From Marsupella aquatica (taxonomy: Eukaryota; Marchantiophyta): a stretch of 64,000 nt of DNA. Within the stretch, counting starts at the first letter, position 1; each line of letters begins with the position of its first letter. Made by a program: the position numbers and the translations under genes. The stretch is taken from the NCBI GenBank assembly GCA_973895155.1, contig OZ316895.1, forward strand, positions 1,860,001 to 1,924,000. Direction: 5' to 3'. Positions 49,659 through 62,002 of the stretch are shown here, in pieces. Under the pieces are notes generated by a model that did not search any database, was not told the origin of the DNA, and saw only the letters and a program-made list of their open reading frames with translations.

Positions 49659-50280
49659 TGCTCACGCCACCGGTAGTCTGCATAAGGCCTCCGGCGGAGT
49701 GGATGCGCAGGCCTTGGGCGACCAGGCAATCTTGGATCGAGATGCGGACGGCAGCATCGCCGTTAATGGAGAAAGTTTCGTCCCGGCCCCACGAGGCCGA
49801 GACGTGATCGAAAATCATGTCGTTACCGTTGGCCAGACCCATGGCGTCGGCGCCGTCATCGCCATCGATCCCCATGCGAAAACGCATGTAGCGACAGATG
49901 GTATTGTTCGCGCCGGAGAAGGAGATCCGGTTTCCGTAAACGGTGATCCCACCTCCCGGGGCGGACTGCCCGGCAATGGTGAGATTGGACGAGACGACGA
50001 CCGGTGTATTTATTTTTATGATACCCCCCACGTCAAAAACGACAAACCGGTTGGAGGCCGAAACGGCATCGCGAAAGGAGCCGGCGCCGGAGTCGTTTAG
50101 GTTTGTGACGTGATAGACAGTCGGGCTCGCCGATGCGCGCGCGCCCAGCGCGGCCGCACCGAAGCCCTCCGCTCCGGGAAAGGCGGGAAGCGCCAGGCCG
50201 CGAGAGCAGAAAACAGCGATGCACAGGAATAACAGCTGCGCGGTCCGAAATGAGCGCGATGATAGAATACTACAGTTCAA
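49659..50280 (-). CDS. bacterial-type secreted pectate-lyase-like protein, cut by the gap
   Basis: Only the first 207 residues remain; the frame runs into the Ns. It begins at a TTG (50280) with a signal-peptide-like segment (LLFLCIAVFC) ending near GLALP. The typical mature start AFPGAEGFGA follows, then YHVTNLNDSGAGSFRDAVS, VVFDVGGII, NLTIAGQSAPGGGITVYG and DDGADAMG. This is the parallel beta-helix pattern of bacterial secreted pectate-lyase-like proteins, which cleave polygalacturonate in plant walls. High GC and the absence of introns set it apart from the surrounding plant DNA. Soil bacteria such as Verrucomicrobia or Bacteroidetes relatives carry such proteins, but the donor is not identified. 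Confidence 0.85.
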
Positions 50281-50418
50281 TGATTGAGCCGCAGAGGGAC
50301 GCAGAGTCCGATTCGGGGAAACTGAGCGCTCAACCGCGGTGACAAAGAATACGTTTGAACCTAAATTCCGCAGTTGAAGGGTGGTTTTGGCGGGGGTGAA
50401 GGACGAAGTTGGATGGTT
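50281..50418. other. intergenic part of the bacterial-type segment
   Basis: Short GC-rich spacer between the pectate-lyase-like gene and the transposase fragment; no promoter or terminator is clear. Confidence 0.4.
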
Positions 50419-50880
50419 TTATGAAGGGACGGGGATGGCGGTTTTCAACTGCGGCGCAGTTGTTCGTATCCAGTCGTGGAGGCGCAGGTAGCCGTCGCGC
50501 AATTGCTCGGCCCAGCCGCCGCGGATGGAGACTTGAACTTCTTTTTGCCGGCCGGATTGGACCAGGCGGGCGGCGATCAATAGAAACCATCGTCGGCCGC
50601 TTTTGGCCTCGGTGTGTTTATGCGGCACGATAAAGCGCACGAACAACACCCACAGATTATACACCATCAATAAGAGGCGTGCGGCCAGCTCGCTGGTCGC
50701 CCGGGACTTGGCGCAAAAGCCGGAGAAGCCCCACTGGTTCTTGAGTTCGTCGAAGACGTTTTCGGTGTCGGCGCGTTCGCGATAATACTGCATGATCTGC
50801 CAGGCGTTAAACTCCAGGGGCAGGCTGGTCACATACACCGCGAACTCGTGTTTGTTTTTGTCCCATGGTTTGTTATGCAA
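50419..50880 (-). pseudogene. C-terminal fragment of an IS4-superfamily (IS1380-like) transposase
   Basis: The minus-strand frame carries YRERADTENVFDELK, the segment that contains the catalytic Glu of DDE transposases in this superfamily. ARLLLMVYNLWVLF and a C-terminal basic/aromatic tail follow. The catalytic Asp region is missing because the frame is cut where GC-rich sequence meets plant-type AT-rich repeats at about 50865. The first few codons may already be non-bacterial. It is a fragment and cannot move DNA. Confidence 0.82.
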
Positions 50881-51117
50881 AAAGCACCAAACAAGACCAG
50901 GTGTGTTTGCTCGTGTGTTTGATACAAGTCAAAGAAAAACAGTTAGAACTTGTAACTGTAAAAACAATTGAAAAATGAAAAATAACATTTGCCACATCAG
51001 CACTATTGGTCACAAACAAGAATGGTTCGTTATGCAAAAGCACCAAACAAGACTATGTGTGTTTGAAACAAGTCAAAGAAAAACAGTTAGACCTTGTAAC
51101 TGTAAAACAATTGAAAA
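50865..51117. repeat. duplicated plant-type segment next to the bacterial DNA
   Basis: Bases 50865-50975 and 51022-51117 are copies sharing GTTATGCAAAA(A)GCACCAAACAAGAC, AAGTCAAAGAAAAACAGTTAG and AACAATTGAAAA. The left copy starts, from ATGGTT, exactly where the bacterial-type sequence ends. Confidence 0.8.
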
Positions 51118-52600
51118 CTAACAATCAGTTCAAATAGACAAAGAAAAGGGTGTAAAAGAAAATAACCTTTGGATGAGTTATGATTGATATATCAGTGTTT
51201 TCCCGTAGGGAGTATGAGTTTTCTATTTAATTAAAAAAAATTGGAATAACCATGGGTGAAAAGAAACTCTTCAACTACTGTAACATTTACCAAGGTAACA
51301 ATATAAGAAACCTTTTGGTTTCTATAGAAAAAGAAACACCAAGGGAACATAAGAAACCTTTTGACTACTATGGATAAAGTAATACCAAGGAATGTAATCA
51401 AGAAACCCTTTGGAAAAAGGAACACCAAGGGAACATAATAAACCCTTAAATGAATACTATGGATAAAGGAATACCAAAAGGATGTAATGAAGAAACACTT
51501 TGGCTTCTATAACATTTTGCATGGATTCTATGGACATAGGAGTACCAAGGGAACATTGTGCATGCACTTCTTCCATGAATAATCTATTCATTTTCCCCTC
51601 TCATGTCTATATTCAAATCTATTCCAATATGCAACTCTTCATGTGTTTGAACTTAGTTATTGAATATCATCAAACTTACATAACCAAGAGGTCCTTGAAC
51701 TAATTTTCTAGCAATTGATTCAATGTATCCTTGTTGCTTTTTGGGCATATCCTGTTTACGTGCTGTTAACACCATTTGATAATGACACTGAAAACAAGTT
51801 TTGCTAGCAAAAGAAGCTTCAGTCTTGTCTAGGTTTAATACCAAAATACCATTTTCTGTTTCTGACACATAATTATAACGATAGCCATAAAACAATCAAA
51901 ATATTGAAAAGAAATTAAACTTAAAGGTCCTCTACGATTTACTGGAAATTTTAATTCATTCTCATTTTCAGGAAGTTTTTTACTTTTAATTTAGGTGACC
52001 AAGTGCTATTGGTCAAACTTTTTAATTAACTTTTTCAGTTAGCTCTTTCTTTGGTCTAGTGTCAGAAATCTCTGTAATCCAAATTTTTCTCTGGCTTTTG
52101 TTGTCTGTAGCTATCTGATCAAAATGAACTCATGAACCCATCTATATTGGTGATTTTTTGGTGTGTTATTGAACTAGGGATCTTCGGGTCCTTTCACCTT
52201 GCGTTTGCTGTAGTTGGCCTCCTTTTTGGTGTGGGAAATGCATTTGGGTTTGTCAGTTTGCTATTGCTTGAATTGATCTCTTCAGGTTTTGTTAGTGTAT
52301 AACAAAGGACCCGCTGCTAACCTAAACCGACATAAATAAAAAATGCTGCTTAGAGAAAAGAAAAACGAAGAAAGGAGAAGTTCGCGAGGTCTCTTTTCGG
52401 TCACCCACACTGGGATATCTATTGTTCTATTAGCACACAAAACTCAAAACATATTAGGCGCTGATTTCAAATGATGCACTGTTAATCGCATTGTTAAACG
52501 GAATCATTGTTTAAGCGGGTAATTATGGCCATGATTGTTGCGTTTAAAAAGTTTAACTCGGCGTGGTGCTACTGGCCAGGGCGCCCCCGGCCTTCCTTCG
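51118..52600. other. AT-rich spacer with diverged minisatellite
   Basis: Between about 51292 and 51560 words such as AAGAAACC(C/T)TTTGG, ACACCAAGGGAACAT and CTATGGATAAAG recur in a diverged tandem array. The rest shows no feature I can support. Confidence 0.5.
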
Positions 52601-55600
52601 CCGGGAAAGTAATGAGTTCAAAGACCGGCAGCGAATGAGGGGCCGGCATCCGAGCGCGTAGAGGAGCGCGGCGTGCGTACATGGACGGAATCAGATGGAC
52701 GGTGAAACAGAGGTGCCGGCAAAATACTACTCATCAGACGACGAAGTTTCTCCGTCCGCAACGACCGGGATCGGAAAGGACGCCCGGGGCACTGTTCTCG
52801 AGGCGAAGAGGTTTTTGGCAGCTTCTTCGTCTTCGTCTTCTGTCTCAACTCTGTCTCCGGAGAAATCGCGCTCTCCTCTGTTCTCTATATTTTCTCTATC
52901 ATCCTTTCCTTTCCTCCTGTAGTCCTGTAGCTCTTACAGTCAGTGCTCCGAACGCGATGGAGAGTGAAGGAACGAGTGGATGAAAGAGCGCCGCTTCCAC
53001 AGCTTCGGTGGAATTTGGACTGAGAAAGAAGGAGGAGGGAGGCGAGGAATCCAACTGAGAATACTCGAGTGGGAGTGATTCTCAGCGGCGAAGGTGTGTG
53101 ACACCATAAATGATCCATGTAATGGACTCGACATGGACAGAGGGGTTCTAGTACAGTGGAGGATGTAGGAGTAAGTTACTGTACTGTTGGAGAGAGGGAG
53201 TAATTGATCTGACTTTGTGAAGGAATCTATGCGGTTGATGGAATTGGGGCGACTTGCTTGGGAGCGTCTGTGTGTCTGCCGGTTTGGCTGCTGCGGCCCT
53301 GTCTGCAGCAAGGGCGTGGATCTGGGAACCGTTGATTCCGTGCGGAGATTAAGTTTGTCCATGAGGTACCGTAATCTGCTTTAATACGCTTACAACCGAG
53401 GGTGCGTGTTGGAGATGCGCTCGCGTCGTCTGATGACTTGGATTTCCGGGGTATAATCGCCTTTGGATTCTCTCCCGAGTCGTTGCTGCAATTGCTGGAG
53501 TGGTGTACTGGTCTTGCAGCTTCGGGTAACTCGCGTTCTCATCGCCCTGTTTACGGTACCTTTACCTTCCCGGCTTGATCTGATCTCCTTTGTTGCACTT
53601 TCCCCGTCGCTATGCCGCAGCAAATTATGCCTGCACCCTCCTGGATTGTCCTTTCTGGATTCCTCTCTCGTCCACGCCGATTCATCCACCGCCGCGCACT
53701 TCCTCTGTCCGTCAACCGCCTTCAGCTTCTTCTCTCTCACTGTGCGCATCAGCTCCATTCGTCCCTGCCTATCAGAAAAGCAGTGGGGCACTACAGTAGC
53801 TGCTGAGGAAGTGAGGGCATTCTGCTCACCGAGTCTTTAGCTGATAGGCCTTGTGCTTTTGGCGTGATGTAAGCTGATTGATGCTTCACTCTAGCGGAGA
53901 AGGATGAGATAGATCTTCATATCATCATCACCCAAGAGAAAGCTTTTGTTCTATTTTTATTCCCTTCCTTTATCTCCGGTTCCCACCCTGTTTGTTTACA
54001 CGGACTACAGTAGTATCTTCGCTCTGCCTATGATCTTCGATGGTCCCGCGTGCGTCGTCTGGGAGTCCGTTCTTATCGTTGTTGTTCCCTTGGGCCATCA
54101 TTTACCTCTCCTGCAGTCCGCGGTTTCTGCGCGCTCTCCGCTATCCATCTCTGTCCATTCCTTTCTCGTCTCTCACCGCCGGTATCAGTCTATTGCTCAT
54201 GCCCTGTAGTATGTCCGTTTTGCAAGCAACTTTATGGTGATTTCGTAGAGGGACTGGGTACTTGATACTCTCCGGGAGGGTAAATGTGTGAAGTATTGGC
54301 AGATGTGGGTGGCAGGTTACACTGTGGAGTAGACGCGGGTCGATCTGGACGCTCAGCTTCGGCCTCTCAGCTCCTTTTGGCGGTCAAATCTTAGGAGATA
54401 AGGAAGTCAAAACATGGGCTGCTAGGGCTACTAGTAATTTTGCTACCTCGGAAGATTTGCTTGGAGGCGCAACGACGATTACAGCAGACGACTTTTGGCC
54501 AGTACTGCTCCTGGCTGGCCCACTATCACCTAGGGATTATGACATCACGCACAGAGGACAATCCTTTTTTTTTTCCTGATTCGTTCACCAAGCAATAGTT
54601 AGCTGCCAGAACTATCCTCACTGGAGTGCACGCAGTGCGAATTTGTACTGGCATCTATGGGATGGTGCACTAGTTCAAAGCTGGGAAGGCAGGGAAGGCG
54701 TTCAATTTAGGGAAATTCGTCAAGGAAGGCTGGAAGGGGCACTTGTGGACTACTCATGGGGTTATCTCTTCCGGGCGATCATGATAGTAATGCGTATCCT
54801 TTGAAGGGTTGAGAGTTGACGATTGTGTTGCGCAAAGTTCGTATGGAAGGAAATTGGAATGGGTCAAACTGGAGTAGGGGTTAGAAATGTTGACAGACAG
54901 CCAACGCGCTCGTGATAAGAAGCAGGCGGTGACATTATCGACGCAGATGCAGTGTCTGAGAGACTACAGGTTGCAAATCAAGATGTCCGTGTGGGCTAAT
55001 CCGATTGATGGTACACGGAATGGCTGGATGTGCGTGAATCAGGTGTGTGCAGCAGCTACCATCTTATTAGGTTTTAAGTTAGGGGTCGGCAGTTTCATAA
55101 TAACGATACTTAACGATGTCAAGAGCCTAAGGCGTGGGTGGGTACACCTTTGCTTCGAGGTGTACAAAGTAACGTGCTGAACTGATTAGTCGTTAGGAAA
55201 ATCTTCGTCGTCCTTTTTTCCCGAAAGTTTTGGATTCCTTAGTGTCATGCCTAGTTGCGAGCAGTTAGAACCTACATAACGAAAGCACTGATCACGGGAC
55301 CAGAGTGTAACCGGGTGCTCGGAAGAGTACCTGTAAAAGCGAGGTGGCTAATTTCATTGCCCTGAGTACCCTACTCGTGATAGATTTGTTACTTTAGACT
55401 ACAACACAGTCACTCGATCGATTTTTCTCGGGTGGGGTCGAAAGGTAGGATATTTTTCACAAGAGGAGGATGTTTGCGTGTCAGATGATGATGTTGTTGT
55501 GGTCTCCTGATATTAGAGAACTCGAAGAAGATGTGACATGCGCATTTGAATTTGGATCTATGATGCGAGCGCCTGTACTGAAGGCGTCTCTGATCATCAC

Positions 55601-56285
55601 ATTTAGAGCAGTAGATTCTGATCAGGAGGACAATGATGAAACTGCAGTGTTGGTGCGCGAGCGGGTTCTGAAGAAGGCCTAACCATGCGAGACTTTCGTG
55701 GGTTGGGGGGGATCGGAGCAGATTTGCGAAATGTGAATCAGGAGCAAGGGAATGAAGAGGCGATAGGGCAATCGAAAGGAATGATGCCATCGTGGCCCGA
55801 CGGTGCCACTGGATCTAGTTCTCAGCCTTCATGTTCCCGATATCACCCCTACGTTCGCAGAACGCATCCGTACGACTACTCTGACCCTCCACAAAGTTTG
55901 AATCCAGGACTGTTGCGATGTTCATAGCCATGAAAATGCAACGAATCTAACGAGTACGGCTAGGTTGTCAGCTGTGATCGAAGAATTGCGATGTTCTTCC
56001 CTTAGTGTGACTACGCACTGTTTGAAAACAACTCTCAATGTCATATCGACTGACTTTGGTGTCCGAAACCTTTCATCGGGTCCCTGTAGGTTCAGTGCCC
56101 AATGAATCAAGCAATCCTGCTCCCCGACATCTGCAAATCTGTTTAGAGGTTAACATCTAGCAGATTTGCACATTCTATGGATGCTCTAATATCACTATCT
56201 CGAGATAGTATCACCTGCAGGGTAGCAGTTTGAGGAGACTGTTTCTGGCTGCTCGTTGTCCTCGTCTCGTGTGAATGAACCCATA
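52601..56285. other. region upstream of the WD40 gene, probable promoter and 5' leader
   Basis: Base composition rises and short open frames occur on both strands (for example 52695-52922, 53463-53840, 54887-55180 and 55685-55927, all plus). None has a recognisable domain. Part of this may be spliced 5' UTR of the downstream gene. Confidence 0.4.
55685..55927 (+). CDS. 80-codon ORF: upstream ORF or alternative first exon
   Basis: The frame (MRDFRGLGG...) contains MMPSWPDGATGSSSQPS, a Ser/Pro-rich stretch similar in style to N termini of plant AMBRA1-like proteins. A GTACGA donor at about 55871 would leave two bases of a codon, the phase needed to join the 56426 exon of the WD40 gene. It may therefore be an alternative first exon instead of an upstream ORF. 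Evidence is phase and composition only. Confidence 0.25.
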   Translation: MRDFRGLGGIGADLRNVNQEQGNEEAIGQSKGMMPSWPDGATGSSSQPSCSRYHPYVRRTHPYDYSDPPQSLNPGLLRCS

Positions 56286-59200
56286 ATGTCGGAGGCCTTG
56301 CAGGTTGTTGACTGCGTTGCTAACTTGAAAGGAATTACTGGATACGGCTTGTTGCCGGAAATGCACGTAGTATTGTAAGCTATGTTCGTGAACCGTTATT
56401 CAGCCCTTCATATTTGGATGTGCAGGGGGGAAAACGTGTTGCGCCTGCTTGCTTTAAGAGAAGTTGCTCCGTCTGTCAAGAGGCCTTTACGGCGACTCTG
56501 GGGTGATGCGGCTGCTTCGAGTGTCAGTTGCTCCGGACATTATCGAGAAGTGACGGACGCAAAGAGGGCCCTCATCTCCTGGTCTGTTCCGAGAGTGCAT
56601 CCGTGCCGTCCCCTAGTGTGCCGTCTATTTCCTGAAGAGATTAGTTACTTGTAGAGTCAATGGAGCAATGCCCGACCTTTTCAATCCTGGCTGCGTGTCA
56701 GTGTTCCTGGTTTTCTTCAGTATTAAGGTTGTAAAGTTGAAACTAGTAGAAAAGTGTTTCATGATGTCCCAACTTTTGAGATGGCAAGCCGGTGTTCTTA
56801 TGCACCTCCACTAAATCTGTGTCCGTGGTGGCTTGGTTTAGGCTCGAGGCAGAATCCCTGAGGCATTGCACGGCTAAATATTGCCCCTTGCTACCAGCAC
56901 CGAGGTCAACAATTGCAGCAGCGTTTAGTCCGGACGGAAATACTCTCGCTTCCACCCAGTAAGGGATTCGTGCAAATTCCCTTTGCTTTTGAAGTGGTCA
57001 TAGTTTTGGTTGTTTTGAAACATATACTCGTTACTTCTATATCGGCGAATCGGGTGGCTCTATGTAGCTGATTGAGCTTGAATCCTGGGTTATCTGGCAC
57101 TTCTTTCGTGGATAATTGACATTGTTTGCTTTTAATTCTCGTGTTTTCATTTGCTCTGTCCTGTTGTGCAGTGGTGACCATACTGTTAAGATAATCTGTT
57201 GCCGGACAGGATACTGTCTAAAAGTTTTGAGTGGACACCGTAGGACTCCATGGGTGGTGAGTGACATACTTCTGAACATTAAGAATGCAAGTTTGGTGTT
57301 CCACATTACTGCACAGTGAAATATTTTCCTTGCTGACGCTGCGCCTTTTTCAATCTATCAGGTCCGCTTCCATCCAGGGAGTTCAGAGGTTCTTGCTAGC
57401 GGGAGCCTTGATAATGAAGTACGGCTTTGGGATGCCAACACTGCGGAATGTGTTGGCTTTCAAGACTTCTGTAAGTGTATTAGCACTAGCTCTTTCTCTT
57501 GTTATCTAAGCGAACCGTTTAAATGGGCTGAAGGTAGGTGCTTCTGATTGAGTGCATTGATGTTAATCCCAGATCCCCATTTGTGGCAAGTGAAAGTGTA
57601 CTACCAACCTGTGTTCTGGGCTAGATGGTGAGCTATTTCTGGGAAGTAAGTTAACTCTAGTATTCTGGTCTGCTTGTTTCACAGATCGACCGATTGCTTC
57701 CCTCGCATTTCACGCACAAGGAGATTTACTCGCCGTTGCATCAGGTCACAAGGTGCAAATGCATCCTTCTGTTGTCCGAGATTGAAGTTTCTCACACCAA
57801 TGCCTGTACATGACGTGCGACGTGCAGGTTGTGGGTTTATTTTGTTGTGTGTGTGGGGTTTGACTCATGGAGGCTGTTTTGTCCTCTCCCTCGGACGTCT
57901 ATTTACCCATCATGTGTTAATACTTCAAAGCGTAAATGGACGTCATACTGGTTGCAGCTCTATATATGGCAATACACCAAGGAGGCCGAGGCAGCTTCTC
58001 CAGTTATTGTACTACGCACCCGGCGCTCGCTTCGGGCAGTACATTTTCATCCTCATGCTGCTCCTCTTCTCTTGACAGCTGAGGTAACCAGGGGCAGAGT
58101 AGTTGACATTATATGGTTTGTCCATTTCTGTAGGTGTCCACCGCAAGGCTTAATCTGAACTGGTGGTAAGAGTGCAAGTATAGAAAAATGGAAAGGTCTG
58201 TCAGTGTTTTGTGCCTGCTTCTTGATACTGTATTGGTCTTCTGTGTGCAAGTTTATCTGCAGCAGGTGTGGAAACCTGACTAAGGACAAGATCGTGCATT
58301 TTTGCAACTCCAAATATATAGACTACTTTTCACTTTGGCCAAATTTGGAATGTCCGCACTTGGACATTGCGTCATTGTGTCATGTCGCATAGCACCACCT
58401 GGAATCAGCTCACGAAAGGGATAATTCACATGTAGAATGTTCTGTCAAGTAATGAAAAGATTTAGTTGGTTAGTCTAGACACTCTCCAGTTCTCATGAGA
58501 GTTGGTGATTCTGCTCTTCAACGTTTCCGTAAGCAACCTCCAAAACTTATAATGTGGATGCTTGCAAACCAAAGGTTTCAAAGCATCTCAACTGTGGATG
58601 CTTATCTTGTTGGCAGGTGAATGATCTCGACTCTCCTGATTGCCCAATGACTATTGCAACATCAAGAGGTTATCTGCACTACCCTGCTCCAGCTATTCAT
58701 TTCACCACTGCAACGTCTGCTAAGCAATCAAACACTCAATTTCCAGTTTCTCAACCGTTTGTATCCTTTCCTGTTTGGTGTTGGCCAGGACTGGCAAGAG
58801 GTACTACTGATTCCCAATCAGAAGTAGCATTGGCTGAAACCCCAGCAGGAGCTACAAATACAGACGATGACGTGGAAGAGGGATGTGATATTGCACCAGA
58901 ATCAGAGAGGGATACCAGTTTCGATCTGCATCCTTCTGATTTTTCATCCGCTGCACCCATGGATGTTTCTCCCCGACCGAGTTATATGGAATCGTTAGCC
59001 GCAAGCACCAGTGGTGTTGCAGAACCTGCGGAAAGCGTGTTGCTAACCACTGCGGTAGTTGAGGAGATTTTTGGGGCTCCGAATGTTAGCCAACCTTTGC
59101 CTGGAGACCCAGGTAGAAATAGTCCGACAGTTGTTGGAGCACCATGGGATGTTGGTGAGGCTACCATTGCTTCGCCAGCAAGAGGAGGGACTGGAGCAGC

Positions 59201-62002
59201 GTCTATTTTCCCAAGTGGACCTGGTGCTCGAAGACAGGAGGACACGGGAATGTCTGGGTCAGGTCCGGTCCTCTGGCCAGTGAGTGCTCTTACCAATATG
59301 AGCTCACAACTTTTCACTGGAGGTCCAGTGGTGTCACAATCTCTGCCACTTACAGGGGGATTTTCAGGAATGGAACTTCCCTTTCTACCGGGGTTGGCGC
59401 AAGGTCAAACTCATATTGGCGCTGGCCAACGTCCGACCCCTTCTGTGATGGGAGGTTTGCGGGCTGGATTGGCTATGGGTGCAACAGCGCAAGGTGAGGC
59501 GAGGGTACCTCAACAAAATCCATCACCTGGCACAGTAGCATCTGCAGCTTTGGCAACTCTGGCGAATGCTGCACGTTTAGTTGCTGGCAATCCTCAGGTT
59601 GGTCTTGGACAAGGCTTGGGTCCACAACCAGCAGTGCGACTTACTATAAATCAAAACCAGGCTCCTGGAAGAGGAATTTCAATTCCTAACATTGGTGATG
59701 TTGAAGCTGCCCAGGCAGCAATGGCAGCTGCTGAAATGCCTTGTACAGTAAAGCTTAGGATATGGCCACATGACATTAAGAGACCAAGTGCTTCGCTTGA
59801 CCCAGAAACTTGCAGGCTAACTATACCTCACGCAGTTCTGTGCAGGTTTGTAAATGCTGCACGCCCTGTCCTTTTCTGTGTCTTCTTCATTTTGTTATCA
59901 ATACCAAAGCCGGTGGGACCGTTTGTCATCACTGGCTTGCCCTTCTCGTTTAGCAGAGCATGTTTTTCCTCCAGTCCTTTGTGTCTATTTCTTGTATACC
60001 GGTTTAGTTCGTCCATTTGCTATTCTCCAGTGTTGGTACTTCCCTCTAGTTGGCTTCAGGTCGAATACACGGCTCCAATCAAAACTCGGAATAAATTTGC
60101 CGGTTTCTGATCAGTTGTGATTGATGGATGTTATCTTGAACAGTGAGATGGGTGCACATTTTTCTCCATGTGGAAGATTCCTTGCTGCCTGCGTGGCTTG
60201 TGTTTTGCCTCCATCAGAGTCAGACTCACATGGCCAAGGTTCTCGGAGCATGAATGGCTCGCCTGGCGTTGGGATGTCTGTCCATTCACCCACTCAACAT
60301 CCTATATCAGCACAGCAAGTTATATATGAGCTCCGAGTTTATTCACTGGAGGAGGCCACGTAAGCTCTTGAACTGTGGGATAAGCGAGACTGTATTTGTG
60401 TTGCCAAGTCATGTTTCCTCCTAATACTTAGAGGATCTCATCTTGCAGCTGAGGCTTCTCGTAATGGCAAGGCGTATTCCCGTCAGTTGCTTACTACATG
60501 GGCTTCTATCCCATCTAAGAAATTTCGAGAAAATTCAATTTATATGTCGATGACACAGGGTCAGAACGATGAGCTTCTAGTGGAAATCTTGTCAACTTGT
60601 CTTTGTATACTAGCAATAGATGTGACGAGACTAGCACGTCGATGGTTTCTTAACCTTCGCACCTTTGATTGCAGATTTGGTCAAGTCCTTGCATCTAGAG
60701 CAGTTCGAGCTGCCCACTGCCTTACCTCTATTCAGGTTAGTTTCGATACATACAGTTTGGACGATGCTCCCTTTCGTTGTGTAAACCTTTGTCCTCTACA
60801 GCCTTCCAAATTTCAACCTCACTTATGGTCTTCGTTTGTTTCAGTTTTCTCCAACATCTGAACATATTTTACTGGCCTATGGTCGTCGCCATAGTTCACT
60901 TTTGAGGAGCCTTGTTGTAATGGACGGAAGTCAAACAATTCCCATTTACACTATCCTCGAGGTATATTGTCTCATCTTGGAATCATCATTGGGTGAAAGA
61001 ATCATTTTGTAAATGTTGCATTCCAAAACTAGTTTATGGGCTTCTCATCTTGAAGCACAATAATGCTTCTGAAATTCGAGTTGTGTCTATTATTTGAAAT
61101 GTTTAGGTCATAAGAACTTGAGCTCTTGAGATTTGGAGCAGTGCCACTGCGGTTTTTAAAATTGCATGGAAACCTGAGCCCATGCCTTGGATAACTTCTA
61201 GATCTAAGGGCAAGGTCACGCAATGGATACAAGAAATGCCTCTTGAGTAGGATCTTTGAACTAACAAATTATGTTAAATACACACAGGTGTATAGAGTTT
61301 CAGATATGGAACTTGTGAGAGTGCTTCCAAGTGCCGAAGATGAAGTTAATGTAGCTTGCTTCCACCCGAGAGTTGGCGGTGGCCTTGTGTATGGTACCAA
61401 GGTCTGTGAATCAGCACAGCTTAAATGTTTGATTTTTTGTGTCCATTCTAGATTGTCATTCCCTGTAGCTCTACTTAGCTCTGGCTCTGAGGTGTCATTG
61501 CTAGATGCTTACTACATGTTTGGGGGAAATACCAGGAAGGCAAGTTGAGGATACTCCACCATGACAGGACACCTCGACATCCGAACCCTCGTAGAGTGCA
61601 TGAGCTGGAGGATGAACTACTCGAGGTATTCTACCTCCCATCGCCCGGTTTTCTAAATTCTGGTAGTTAGTCGTCATTGCAGAGAAGTTCATGGAGTGGT
61701 TTACAGCGATGTACTGAGGGGATCACCCATTATGCCAGTAGCTTCAGTCTCGTCCATATTTTACCATTGTGTTCTTCCAGAGCCTTGGAAGTTCGCTGTA
61801 ACGTTTCAAGTTCAGAGTTATTTCAGATAGCGTTTACCTGCTCGTTGGTGTGCTCGTTGGTGTGCTCGTTGGTGTGCTCGTTGGTGTGATATCCTCTGAA
61901 GTATGGAATTTCTGATTTACTGCTTTTGTGACTCTCTAGCAGGCTGAGACAGCAGATCCCTTGAGTTTTGGATTTGTACCAGATATGGAAGAGCCCATTT
62001 GA
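56286..62002 (+). CDS. AMBRA1: AMBRA1-like WD40-repeat protein
   Basis: Fourteen exons join in phase to 878 residues: 56286-56374, 56426-56581, 56842-56958, 57172-57256, 57362-57470, 57685-57752, 57958-58083, 58617-59845, 60144-60359, 60675-60735, 60845-60961, 61288-61401, 61536-61625 and 61943-62002 (TGA). The N-terminal WD block includes GDHTVKII, LSGHRRTPWVVRFHP, ASGSLDNEVRLWD, RPIASLAFH and SLRAVHFHPHAAPLLLTAE. The 1.2-kb exon 8 encodes a long Gly/Pro/Ala/Thr-rich, probably disordered middle. A second block follows with EMGAHFSPCGRFLAACVA, VIYELRVYSLE, FSPTSEHILLAYGRRH, VYRVSDMELVRVLPS, VACFHP and GGLVYGTKEGKLRI. Human AMBRA1 is a DDB1-CUL4 substrate receptor acting in autophagy and cyclin D turnover; a similar receptor role here is inference. 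The first exon is the least certain part. Confidence 0.92.
61839..61888. repeat. 12-bp tandem repeat, four copies, in the last intron
   Basis: TGCTCGTTGGTG is repeated four times without change within intron 61626-61942 of the WD40 gene. Confidence 0.95.

Noticed and set aside
49699-50100. Plus-strand 133-aa frame
   Set aside because: Shadow of the minus-strand pectate-lyase-like gene in GC-rich DNA.
52940-53362. Minus-strand 140-aa Ser/Pro-rich frame upstream of the WD40 gene
   Set aside because: No domain, no splice partner, and overlapping frames on the other strand; more likely leader or promoter sequence.
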